From contig JAEUIA010000055.1 in assembly GCA_016795245.1 (NCBI GenBank), positions 1 to 62,632 on the forward strand: a DNA stretch of 62,632 nt, read 5' to 3'. The position numbers and the translations under genes were made by a program. Under the pieces are notes generated by a model. That model saw nothing but the letters and a program-made list of their open reading frames with translations, was not told the DNA's origin and searched no databases. Below are positions 7,889-16,225 of the stretch, in pieces. Position 1 is the stretch's first letter. Each line of letters begins with the position of its first letter. This stretch comes from Planctomycetota bacterium (lineage in GTDB: Bacteria > Planctomycetota > UBA1135 > GCA-002686595).

Positions 7889-8509
7889 ATGAGCGAACCG
7901 AATGTGACGCGCGGACGGCGCAAGAGGTGGCCGTGGATCGCGCTTGGCGTGTTCGTGGCCGGCGCGTTCCTGACGGCGGACTTCAACCTCGGGTACCTGG
8001 GTTCGAGCACGCAGAACTTCATGACTCACTCGAACCCGGGCGTGAAGCACGATCCGCTGCCGGTGGCGAATCGCAGCCTGCGGATCGCTGTCGAAAGTGA
8101 AGACGGAGCCGCGCGGGCACTCGCGGTGGCGCTGCGCGAGAAGCTGCTCAAGGAGTCGGTGTTCGAGACAATCGAGATCGGGGGTGACGAACCGCCCGTG
8201 CTGCGCGTCCGCGTGGACTCGAACAGCTGGTGGTTCGCCGGCTTCGCCACCGGGCAGATCCAGGCCGAATTCATGTTCATGTCGCACCGCAACGACTTCG
8301 ATCCGCGCATCCAACCCCTCTCAATCAGAGACTTGGAGTCCACCCCCGAAAAGATCGAAGCGGTGGCCTTCGGCAGGGTCTCGGCCGCGGTGGACCACTA
8401 CGGCCTCGTGTCGTTGCCCCGGTGGTGGCGGCTCTCGACATCCTCGCTCGCCCACGACATCGCAGACGAGCTCGCGCGGCAGCACAGGCAGATGCGCGGC
8501 CTTCCCTGA
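7889..8509 (+). CDS. Hypothetical membrane-anchored protein
   Basis: The protein has 206 residues. A basic N-terminus (RGRRKRW) is followed by one hydrophobic helix (about residues 15-32), so it is probably anchored in the membrane with the rest outside the cytoplasm. The remainder looks soluble, with a strand/helix pattern (LRIAVESEDGAARALAVALREKLL, VLRVRVDSNSWWF) and many Asp, Glu and Trp residues. I do not recognise a family. It is framed by the two copies of the 108-bp sRNA-like element, so the element and the gene may belong to one small unit. ATG 7889 directly precedes the basic segment and is the only sensible start. Confidence 0.65.
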   Translation: MSEPNVTRGRRKRWPWIALGVFVAGAFLTADFNLGYLGSSTQNFMTHSNPGVKHDPLPVANRSLRIAVESEDGAARALAVALREKLLKESVFETIEIGGDEPPVLRVRVDSNSWWFAGFATGQIQAEFMFMSHRNDFDPRIQPLSIRDLESTPEKIEAVAFGRVSAAVDHYGLVSLPRWWRLSTSSLAHDIADELARQHRQMRGLP

Positions 8510-8621
8510 CCCACGCGGCGTCCGAGGTGGCGGGGCGTGGGGCCACTCAACGCCGCAGCGCGCCCCTCAGCACCTTCGAGCTGCACCGTTCCTGGAGAAG
8601 TGTCCCCATGGCGGAACACGA

Positions 8622-8729
8622 AACGCGATCCAAATTCGAACACCTCCAAAGAGGTGAACGGACAGGCAGGCGCTGCCGCGGGGTGGCGCCAGAGAGAGTC
8701 GAGGGGAACCTCGGCTCTCCTTTTCTAGG
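8622..8729 (+). ncRNA. sRNA-like 108-bp element, copy B
   Basis: This is identical to copy A at 7757-7864 except for A to G at 8714, inside the terminator stem. The partner base is T (U in RNA), so the pair changes from A-U to G-U and the stem is kept only if the + strand is the transcribed one. The flanking DNA on both sides differs from copy A, so the duplicated unit has sharp edges. It lies in the gap between the gene ending at 8509 and the 3' end of the minus-strand WD40 gene. Confidence 0.62.
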
Positions 8730-8780
8730 CGCGCGCCGAGGGGTGAGCACGCGGCCCGAGCGTGATCGGCGCGCGGACGT

Positions 8781-10979
8781 TCAGGGTCGCTGGTTCGCCA
8801 AGGCGAGGATGAGTGCTTCGAGCCGCGCTCGGCGGACCTCAGGCACTTCTGCGGACACGGACCTGTCGTCGAACTCCGTGAGCAATTCGACAGCCGATCT
8901 GCCGCCCGCGATCTCCGTCTCGACTTGCGCCTGTGCGCGAGCGCGCGCGGCCAGCGCATGGCTGCGCAGCGCGAGCCGTTCCCGCAAGGGGCGGACCTCG
9001 CTGACGCAGATCGTTTCGTCGGTCGCGCAACTCGCCAGTCTCTCTCCCGTGGAATCGAAGTCGACGTTGTAGGTGCCCGTGAAGTGTGGCCGCAGACTCC
9101 CGACGATGCGGCCGTGCCTCGAGTCGATCAACTCGACGATATCGGTGGCGATCGCGACACGCGTGCCGTCCGGGGAGAGGTCCAGGTGGGTGATCCCGTG
9201 ACGTGACCGGGCCAGCGTTCGCAGGAGCGTACCGTCTTCGGCGTCGTGCAACGTCACCACCCCATTGCGGCCGGCGACGGCGAGTTCACGCGCATCCGTC
9301 GTGAACACGGCCTCCGCCGTGTTCTGCCCGCCGGCGGTGATCGAACAGCGCAGCTCGCCCGTCGCCGCATCCCACACGAGGGCCTTGCCGTCGCGACCGG
9401 TGGACGCGCACCAGCGTGAATCGGGGCTGAAGTTCACCGCCGTGACCCCCTGGGAGTGTCCTTCGAAGACGCTCTGTCGTGTGAATGTGTTGAGGTTCCA
9501 CACGATGACCTGCTTGCCGCAAGCCGTCGCCAAGAGACGCCCGTCCGGGGAGACGGCGAGGTAGTACGTGCCTGCAGGTTGCTCGAGTGCAGCGATCTCC
9601 TTCCCGCTGCGGCTGTCCCAGACGCGCACGACCGGTTCCCAACTCCCCGAGACGAGCCGGCGGCCATCGCTCGTCCAGCCGAGCGCGTGACACGAACTCT
9701 TGGAGGGGTGAGCCTGCCAGGCACTCAGGAGGTCGAGTGTCACCGCGCTCCAGATCTGGATGCGGCCGTCGTACGAACACGACGCGATGAGTTGATCGTC
9801 GGGGCTGAAGCGCGCCACGTAGACGGCGGCAGTCGCGCGCATCTTCGCGCCGCCGTACCAGTCGTGGGTCGTGTCCCAGGCCCGAAGCGTCTTGTCTCGA
9901 GAGCCGCTGTAGAGCGTTTTCGAGTTCGGTGCGAAGCGCAGATCCTCGATCGGACCGGCGTGCCCGGAGGCCTTCGACTTCAGACTCCAATCCTTTGTAT
10001 TCCAGATGCAGATCGAACCGTCCGCCGAGCCGGTCGCGAGCGTTTCACCGTCGCGCGCGAAGTCGACTGCGCCGACGAAGTCGGTGTGCGCGCGCAGCGT
10101 GGCGACGAGTTCTCCCGTGTCCGCATTCCAGACGCGCGCGCTCTTGTCTTTCGATCCGCCGACGACGAACTTCGAATCCGGACTCCAGGCCACGTCGTCG
10201 ACGGCGTTGTACACGCCTTCGTCTGGGACCGGACACTTCACCGGCTCGCCGCCGTCGACGGACCACGTGAAAACGCAAAAATCCCACGACCCAGCGGCGA
10301 AACGTCGTCCGTCGGGTGAGAACGCGAGGCCGATCAACGGCTTGCGCCCGCCTTGGAAAGTGCGCACGAGCGTTCCATCAACGGCATTCCAGAGGTGCAC
10401 CGTTCCGACCACGTCGTTTCCTGGACGTTCGTAGGAACAGGACGCGATCAGCTTCCCGTCCGGGCTGAAGGCGGCCCCGCCGACCGGATACTTGTGCTCG
10501 AGGAAATCGACGAGCAGTTCGCGGCGTGCGACATCCCAGACTTTCACCGTGCGATCGAACGACGCGCTGACGAGTCGCTCCCCGGTCGAATCGAAGCGCA
10601 GTTGCGCGAGGCTCTCTTTGTAACCGGCGAGCGTCGCGATCGAGGAGCCGTCGCTCGTGCGCCGCAATTCGATTCCCCCGGTCGAAAGTCCGACCGCCAG
10701 CGTCGCACCGTCCGGTGACACGTCGAGCGTGTAGACGTGGCCTTGTTCGACTGTGATCCCCCACGACGATTCGTCCTTGGCGGCGTCGTGCACGCGCCAC
10801 TCGAAGCCGCGCAACGCCGGATCCGTTTCATCCAGCCAGGCGCGTGCCACGGCCGCTTCACCTAGACGCGTAGCTGATTCCGCAGCTGCGATCTGCGCGC
10901 GGTAGAGATCGTGGGCCAGAGAGCGCTCGGGTTGAGTCTCGGACTGTGGCGCAAGGGCCAGGAGCAGGACGGCGATCAT
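8781..10979 (-). CDS. Secreted WD40-repeat protein
   Basis: The protein has 732 residues with a short N-terminal hydrophobic segment (IAVLLLALAP). A helical linker follows (YRAQIAAAESATRLGEAAVARAWLDETDPALRGFEWR), of the type that in planctomycetes often sits between a kinase or anchor and WD40 repeats. Residues about 75-680 consist of roughly a dozen WD40 units. Recurring marks are SPDGxxLA, a GH/AH dipeptide, and W-D or W-N ends such as VKVWDVA, VRVWDS and ICIWNT. The repeats should build one or two beta-propellers used as a protein-binding platform. There is no kinase domain here. It is a single gene, transcribed away from the TetR gene upstream on the same strand after a 45-base gap. Confidence 0.9.
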   Translation of the reverse strand: MIAVLLLALAPQSETQPERSLAHDLYRAQIAAAESATRLGEAAVARAWLDETDPALRGFEWRVHDAAKDESSWGITVEQGHVYTLDVSPDGATLAVGLSTGGIELRRTSDGSSIATLAGYKESLAQLRFDSTGERLVSASFDRTVKVWDVARRELLVDFLEHKYPVGGAAFSPDGKLIASCSYERPGNDVVGTVHLWNAVDGTLVRTFQGGRKPLIGLAFSPDGRRFAAGSWDFCVFTWSVDGGEPVKCPVPDEGVYNAVDDVAWSPDSKFVVGGSKDKSARVWNADTGELVATLRAHTDFVGAVDFARDGETLATGSADGSICIWNTKDWSLKSKASGHAGPIEDLRFAPNSKTLYSGSRDKTLRAWDTTHDWYGGAKMRATAAVYVARFSPDDQLIASCSYDGRIQIWSAVTLDLLSAWQAHPSKSSCHALGWTSDGRRLVSGSWEPVVRVWDSRSGKEIAALEQPAGTYYLAVSPDGRLLATACGKQVIVWNLNTFTRQSVFEGHSQGVTAVNFSPDSRWCASTGRDGKALVWDAATGELRCSITAGGQNTAEAVFTTDARELAVAGRNGVVTLHDAEDGTLLRTLARSRHGITHLDLSPDGTRVAIATDIVELIDSRHGRIVGSLRPHFTGTYNVDFDSTGERLASCATDETICVSEVRPLRERLALRSHALAARARAQAQVETEIAGGRSAVELLTEFDDRSVSAEVPEVRRARLEALILALANQRP

Positions 10980-11024
10980 GATGCCTCGATGGAGTGTGGC
11001 GTGTGCGGGTTGATTGGATTCGAG

Positions 11025-11675
11025 TCAGGCCTTGCGACGGCGGCGCGACACGTGACCGTCGTCTCGAGCGTGTGCTCGATTCGTTCCTTCTGCGAGCAAG
11101 CGTTCGACGTAGTCGCGCAGTTGGACGACTGCAGCGTCGTAGGCCTCGAAGTTGCGGTAACTGCGCGCGAGCATCACCGCTCCCTCCATCGTGGTCAGGA
11201 CGAATACCGCGAGTCGGCGTGTGTCGGCGTGTTCAGGCAGTCGGTCGCGCGCGTCCGCGAAGCACTCCTCGACGGCTGCCAGCCAACCTTCGAAGTTCTG
11301 GGTGAGCAGTGCGCGCGCGTGCGGGTGCGTCTCGCCGACTTCGATGACGAGGTTGCCGATCGGACAACCGTGCTTGAACTCGGTCATCTCCAGCATGCGC
11401 CGGTACCCCGCGAGCAGACCGAAAACGCGCTCGATCGGATCGTCGATCGAGTCCCAGATCGGGGCGAGCACCTCGGGGTGCAACAGCTCGCGGCGTTTCT
11501 CCAACGTCGCGTGGAGCAGATGTTCCTTGGTCGGGAAGAAGTAGTAGAGCGACCCCGGCAGGACGCCGGCCTTGCGTGCGACCTGGGCCAGCCCGGTGTT
11601 GCCGTAGCCCTGGAAGACGAACAGGTCCATCGCGGCGTCGATCAGCTTCTCGCGGGTATCGGTGGGAGGGGCCAT
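11025..11675 (-). CDS. TetR/AcrR family transcriptional regulator
   Basis: The protein has 216 residues. Residues 8-55 form the TetR helix-turn-helix (TREKLIDAAMDLFVFQGY, then LAQVARKAGVLPGSLYYFFPTKEHLL). The rest is the helical ligand-binding and dimerisation part (MEGAVMLARSYRNFEAYDAAV near the end). The tail is short and very basic. An 18-bp palindrome 50 bases upstream of the start is a good candidate operator. The regulator probably represses its own gene, and perhaps the WD40 gene that follows 45 bases downstream on the same strand. The ligand is unknown. Confidence 0.92.
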   Translation of the reverse strand: MAPPTDTREKLIDAAMDLFVFQGYGNTGLAQVARKAGVLPGSLYYFFPTKEHLLHATLEKRRELLHPEVLAPIWDSIDDPIERVFGLLAGYRRMLEMTEFKHGCPIGNLVIEVGETHPHARALLTQNFEGWLAAVEECFADARDRLPEHADTRRLAVFVLTTMEGAVMLARSYRNFEAYDAAVVQLRDYVERLLAEGTNRAHARDDGHVSRRRRKA

Positions 11676-11725
11676 GGGAGTCGGGGATGCGGAGGACGGT
11701 CCGCGGCAGGACGGGGCTCGTCGTT

Positions 11726-11743
11726 GTTGGTTGGCTAACCAAC
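11726..11743. promoter_or_regulatory. Candidate TetR operator palindrome
   Basis: GTTGGTT-ggct-AACCAAC is a palindrome with perfect 7-bp arms, extended outward by TT/AA pairs one base further away. It lies 50 bases upstream of the TetR start and 136 bases before the ATG of proS, in the divergent gap. Both length and symmetry fit a TetR dimer site. Confidence 0.72.
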
Positions 11744-11879
11744 TAAGAGATTGCCACGCCTACCCGGGACCGTCAATCCCCTTCCCAAGGCCTGGCCTGC
11801 CGCGGATCTGCGGGTGGCGACTCCAGCGCCGCTCCTCTACGCTTCCCGGCCCGCAGCGTCCCCCGAATCGAGATCCCCC

Positions 11880-13382
11880 ATGGCTGAAGCACGCATCACA
11901 CCCCGCAAGCAGGACTACGCCCAGTGGTACCAGGACGTCGTCCGCGAGGGCGGGCTGGCCGAGCCGGCGGAGGTCGTCAAGGGCTGCATGGTCATCAAGC
12001 CGCACGGGTACGCCGTGTGGGAGAAGATGCAGGCTGACCTCGACCGGCGCTTCAAGGCGACCGGCCACCAGAACGCGTACTTCCCGTTGCTGATTCCGCT
12101 GTCGTTCCTCGCCAAGGAAGCGCAGCACGTCGAGGGCTTCGCCATGGAGTGTGCGGTCGTGACGCACGCCGGGTTGCGCGCCGTCGACGGCAAGATGGAG
12201 ATCAAGAACGAGCTCGAGGAGCCGTACGTCATCCGGCCGACGTCGGAGACTATCATCGGGCACTTCTTCGCCAAGTGGATCGACAGCTACCGCGACTTGC
12301 CGCTGTTGATCAATCAGTGGGCGAACGTCATGCGCTGGGAGAAGCGCACGCGCTTGTTCCTGCGCACCGGCGAGTTCTTGTGGCAGGAAGGACACACTGC
12401 GCACGCCAGCCACGACGAAGCGCTCGAAGAGGTGCACCGCATGCTCGACGTGTACCGCGATTTCGCGCACGAGATCATGGCGATGCCTGTCATCCAGGGC
12501 ACGAAGACGGCGAACGAACGCTTTGCGGGTGCGGTCGAGACGCTCTGCATCGAAGCCATGATGCAGGACGGCAAGGCGTTGCAAGCCGGCACGAGCCACG
12601 ACCTGGGACAGAACTTCGGGAAGGCCTTCAACGTCACGTACCAGAGCGAAAAGGGCGAGCGCGAGTTCGTCTGGCAGACCTCGTGGGGCGTGTCGACGCG
12701 CCTCGTCGGCGCCATGGTGATGACGCACGGCGACGACGACGGCCTCGTGCTTCCGCCGAAACTCGCGCCGATCCACGTCGTCATCGTTCCGATCTACCGC
12801 AAAGACGACGAGAAAGACCGCGTGAACAGCGCTGCGCAGATGATCGCCAAGGACCTGCGCGCCGACGGCTTGACGGTGAAAGTCGACGACCGCGACGGCA
12901 TCAAACCGGGCGCGAAATACTACGAATGGGAGCGCAAGGGCGTTCCGATCCGCATCGAGATCGGTCCGCGCGACCTCGAGCAACAGAGCGTGATGATCAA
13001 GCGCCGCATCGCGCCCATCGGTCCCGACGGCAAGGCGATGAAGGAATCGCTCCCGCTGCAACATCTGGGTCTCTCGATCGGGCGCGTGCTCGACGAGTTC
13101 CAGGCGTTCCTGTTCGATCGTGCGCAGAAGAACATGAACGACAACACGGTCATGATCGACTCGTGGAAGGACTTCGAAGCCGTGTTCGCCGACGACGGCT
13201 CCAAGTTCGTGTGGGCGCACTGGGACGGCACGACCGAGACGGAACTCGCGATCAAGGAAGCGACCAAGGCCACGATCCGCTGCATCCCTCTCCCGCGCCA
13301 AGGCCCGGCGAAAGAAGCCGGCGCATGCGTGAAGACCGGCAAGCCGAGCGCGCAACGCGTGCTGTTCTCGAAGAACTACTGA
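11880..13382 (+). CDS. proS: Prolyl-tRNA synthetase, short (archaeal/eukaryote-like) type
   Basis: The protein has 500 residues and is a cytoplasmic class II aminoacyl-tRNA synthetase that charges tRNA-Pro. Class II motifs are visible: motif 2 in the [26 protein letters not shown] region and motif 3 in the [20 protein letters not shown] region. The anticodon-binding domain follows ([11 protein letters not shown] onward) and the protein ends with VLFSKNY, as the short type often does with a final Tyr. There is no editing insertion between motifs 2 and 3, unlike the long bacterial form. The Cys-rich zinc signature of some members is reduced to [13 protein letters not shown] 11880 directly begins the conserved N-terminus; the frame is open upstream but without similarity. 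A long inverted repeat starts 12 bases after the stop. Confidence 0.96.
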   Translation: MAEARITPRKQDYAQWYQDVVREGGLAEPAEVVKGCMVIKPHGYAVWEKMQADLDRRFKATGHQNAYFPLLIPLSFLAKEAQHVEGFAMECAVVTHAGLRAVDGKMEIKNELEEPYVIRPTSETIIGHFFAKWIDSYRDLPLLINQWANVMRWEKRTRLFLRTGEFLWQEGHTAHASHDEALEEVHRMLDVYRDFAHEIMAMPVIQGTKTANERFAGAVETLCIEAMMQDGKALQAGTSHDLGQNFGKAFNVTYQSEKGEREFVWQTSWGVSTRLVGAMVMTHGDDDGLVLPPKLAPIHVVIVPIYRKDDEKDRVNSAAQMIAKDLRADGLTVKVDDRDGIKPGAKYYEWERKGVPIRIEIGPRDLEQQSVMIKRRIAPIGPDGKAMKESLPLQHLGLSIGRVLDEFQAFLFDRAQKNMNDNTVMIDSWKDFEAVFADDGSKFVWAHWDGTTETELAIKEATKATIRCIPLPRQGPAKEAGACVKTGKPSAQRVLFSKNY

Positions 13383-13393
13383 CGCCGACTCCC

Positions 13394-13627
13394 GCTACCG
13401 TGCCTGTATCCAAACCTCGCTCTTCGCCGCCGAAGTCGCGGAACGGAGTCCAACTGTTGAATACGGTGCCAGAGCAATTTCATCACACTTCGCCAGGTGT
13501 TTCATGACTGTTGGCCAAGAGCGGCTGGCGAAGTGTGATGAAATTGCTCTGGCACCGTATTCAACAGTTGGACTCCGTTCCGCGACTTCGGCGGCGAAGA
13601 GCGCGGTTTGGATCCAGGCACGGTAGC
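13394..13627. repeat. 234-bp near-perfect inverted repeat (hairpin element)
   Basis: Arms of 103 bases, 13394-13496 and 13525-13627, are inverted copies of each other with only two mismatches; the loop is 28 bases (13497-13524). The arms hold CGGAGTCCAACTGTTGAAT and TACGGTGCCAGAGC stretches, partly like the REP-like motif at the end of the window. The element sits between proS and the next gene, and the gap 13628-13791 holds nothing else I can name. It could be a MITE or REP-type mobile hairpin, or a giant terminator for proS. It lacks a T-run, which speaks against a simple terminator. Confidence 0.93.
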
Positions 13628-13791
13628 CGGTAGCGGCAGCTGGAAGGGCGGGGCGGCAGGAACCTCGCGCAATTCCGGGATTCCTTGTCCTCGGGGGAGC
13701 GGCCGGCGCAGTCGGGCATAGGGGGGCGAAATCCCGCCGAGCGTTCGGCCGGTCGCTGCCCATCTCCCGAGTCCGTCACGAGGCAATCGCC

Positions 13792-16119
13792 ATGAACGAC
13801 AACATCTCCCTGCGCGTCCGCGCGGCCGCCAGCGCGGCCCTGGTCGCAGCCACCCTGAGCTCGCAGCTCTGCGCCGGCACCCCCGACAGCCCGTCCCTCC
13901 AGATCAATCCGAAGCTCGGCCCCGCGCACGTGCTCTACGACGAGCCGGGCGACGGCGCCGTGTGGGCTCTAGGTGTGAAGTACAAGGCCAGCTTCGGCCC
14001 TGACGGCGCGGTCTTCATCCCGGCCTTCGGGTCGAGCGCGCCGCAGAACTACCCGCACGCCTTGTCGCCGGATTCAGTGACGGTCGGAGGAATCCCGCTC
14101 ACGTTCACGCGCTCCGTCAAGTCCGAGCGCGACGGGAATCGCATCGAGTTCCAGCGCGGCAGTTTCGTCGAGCGCTACGACCTCGTGCCCGAATCGATGG
14201 AGCAGTCCTTCGTGTTCCAGTCGCTGCCGCGCACAGGCGACCTGGTCGTGCACATCCCGATCAACAGCGAACTCGCCGGTGCAGAGGTCGAGCGCGGTCT
14301 CGAGTTCGCGAGCGACTTCGGCACCCTGACCTACAGCCGCGCCGTCGCGATCGACGCGCGTGGGCTTCGCATCGAGGCACCGACCGAGCTCGTCGACGGC
14401 GCGATCGTGATCACGGTCGGCGCGGAGTTCCTGGCGCGCGCGACGCTGCCGCTCATCATCGATCCTGTCGTCGGCACGCTCTACGCCAACCTGGACTCGG
14501 ATGACCTGCGCCAGGCGGACGCAGCTTGGGATGCATTCAACGGTGTTTGGCTGATCACGTGGAGCAAGGCCTTCTCGGCTACGGACAACGACGTCCTCGG
14601 ACGCACGGTCTCGCCGTTCGGGTTCACGGACTCTCTGATCGACGTCACCGGCGCATCGTGGAGCACTCCGCGGTGCGCGTACCTCGCATCCGTGCACCAG
14701 TTCCTCGTCGTCGCAGCGGTGAACTCGACGACGATCCAAGGACGCACACTGCTGCCGAGCGGGGCGGTCAACGTGCTCGGCTCGCAGTTCAGCATCAGCG
14801 GGCCGGACGGCGGCGCCAAGTCGAATCCCGACGTGGGCGGTGACGCAGTCTCCAATTCGACGAGCTCCTACTGCGTCGTGTGGCAGCGCCTTGACCCGAT
14901 CAACGGCACGTACCAGATCGCGAGCCGACTCGTGGCCTCGACCAGCGTGCCGGCTGGAACCAACGCGGTTTACCTGACGGCTTCACATCCCTTCTGGTCC
15001 TCCGTGCTGCCGACCGTTTCGAAATCCAGCAACGGTACGGAATGGCTCATCGCCTACACCTTCGAGGATCCGGTCACGCGTTCCGACACGTGGGCGGCGC
15101 GCATCGGAACCAACGGGACACTGATCTCGCCGTCCTTCCAAGTGACAGCTGGGCTCGGCTGGGAAACACAACCGGTGGCATCTAGCTTCCAGACCGGAAC
15201 CTCACGCGCGGTCATCGCCTACAAGTACCGCACGACGGCGACCGGCCAGAACGACATCTGGGTAGCGGTGCTCGACGGAGCGACCGTCGTCGGCGGCGCG
15301 AACATCACTGCGCTCGAGAACTCCGGGTTTCAAAGCCGCGACCAGATCGATCCGGCCGTCGATTGCGACGGACAGCACTTCCTGATCGCCTACTCTGAGT
15401 TCGATCCGAACTTCGTCACCTGGGACGTGCACGCGACGGACATCGGTCTCGCGGGCAACACGGTCGTGCTTACCCAGTCCCACATCCCGGTGCAGCCCTA
15501 CGGACTGTCCGAGTATCGCTCGCAGGTTGCGGCAGCGCGCAACACGAACGGAACCGACAGCCGGCGCTACTGCGTCAGTTGGGATTTCCGCGAGAACGAC
15601 GCGGACTACGACGTCATCTTCAAGACCTTCGACTCGTTCGAGGGCGGCAACAGCGGCCTCTTCTGCTTCGGCGACGGCACGGGGACGGCCTGCCCCTGTG
15701 GCAACAACGGCCTCGCTACGCACGGTTGTGCGAACTCGAGCGGACCCGCCGGCGCGTGGCTCTTGATGACGGGCGGCACGGCTTCGACCGTGAACGACAC
15801 CGCCACGATCGCCGTCGGCGTGTTGCCGAGCGGCACGTTTTGTCTGCTGTTCCAGGGCACGGTGGCTGATGCGGGCTCGGTGTTCAGCGACGGCCTGCTG
15901 TGTGCGACGGGGACCATCACGCGACTGACGGTCAAGGCCGCGACAGGCACGTCGGCTGTGTTCCCGAGCGGAGCCGAGCCGCCGTTGAGCGTCGCCGGCG
16001 GCGTGCCGCTCAACGGAGGCATGCGCACGTACCAGGTGTGGTATCGCGACGCGGCCACATTCTGTACCGCAGCGACATCGAACCTGTCGAACGGCCTCTA
16101 CATCAACTGGGCGCGCTGA
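13792..16119 (+). CDS. Large secreted protein with planctomycete FCFGDGTG C-terminal domain
   Basis: The protein has 775 residues with a signal peptide (about residues 1-29, ending near SQLCAG). Residues 30-230 form a beta-rich region ending in PLIIDPVVGTLYA, which resembles domains found before repeat regions in extracellular proteins. Residues 230-620 appear to form a propeller-like beta repeat region (VWLITWSKAF, TEWLIAYTF, QHFLIAYSEF, RYCVSWDF). The C-terminal part starts with FCFGDGTGTACPCGNNG and ends with YQVWYRDAATFC and NLSNGLYINW, a conserved block I associate with secreted proteins of Poly30-like planctomycetes. The function is unknown; a surface or extracellular role is inferred. 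A decayed copy of the last 40 residues lies at 50478-50609. Confidence 0.85.
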   Translation: MNDNISLRVRAAASAALVAATLSSQLCAGTPDSPSLQINPKLGPAHVLYDEPGDGAVWALGVKYKASFGPDGAVFIPAFGSSAPQNYPHALSPDSVTVGGIPLTFTRSVKSERDGNRIEFQRGSFVERYDLVPESMEQSFVFQSLPRTGDLVVHIPINSELAGAEVERGLEFASDFGTLTYSRAVAIDARGLRIEAPTELVDGAIVITVGAEFLARATLPLIIDPVVGTLYANLDSDDLRQADAAWDAFNGVWLITWSKAFSATDNDVLGRTVSPFGFTDSLIDVTGASWSTPRCAYLASVHQFLVVAAVNSTTIQGRTLLPSGAVNVLGSQFSISGPDGGAKSNPDVGGDAVSNSTSSYCVVWQRLDPINGTYQIASRLVASTSVPAGTNAVYLTASHPFWSSVLPTVSKSSNGTEWLIAYTFEDPVTRSDTWAARIGTNGTLISPSFQVTAGLGWETQPVASSFQTGTSRAVIAYKYRTTATGQNDIWVAVLDGATVVGGANITALENSGFQSRDQIDPAVDCDGQHFLIAYSEFDPNFVTWDVHATDIGLAGNTVVLTQSHIPVQPYGLSEYRSQVAAARNTNGTDSRRYCVSWDFRENDADYDVIFKTFDSFEGGNSGLFCFGDGTGTACPCGNNGLATHGCANSSGPAGAWLLMTGGTASTVNDTATIAVGVLPSGTFCLLFQGTVADAGSVFSDGLLCATGTITRLTVKAATGTSAVFPSGAEPPLSVAGGVPLNGGMRTYQVWYRDAATFCTAATSNLSNGLYINWAR

Positions 16120-16141
16120 GAGCGCGAGCGCGAGAGAGCGG

Positions 16142-16185
16142 CACCGCGCGCGGGACGAGTTCCCGCACGCGGTGTCCGGCTTTTA
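16142..16185 (+). terminator. Rho-independent terminator
   Basis: A long stem, CACCGCG...CGGGA paired with TTCCCG...CGCGGTG (16142-16174), is followed by a TTTTA run at 16181-16185. It lies 22 bases after the stop of the large secreted protein. Confidence 0.8.
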
Positions 16186-16225
16186 GGGGCGTGCATGACC
16201 GCGGCATTCGTGCCAAACTGCCCGC

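Noticed and set aside
6608..8314. 568-codon open frame on the minus strand over the rhodanese gene
   Set aside because: Runs across two intergenic regions, a terminator and the sRNA-like element, and its sequence is Arg/Pro/Gly-rich without domains. The 177-residue rhodanese frame is clearly the real gene.
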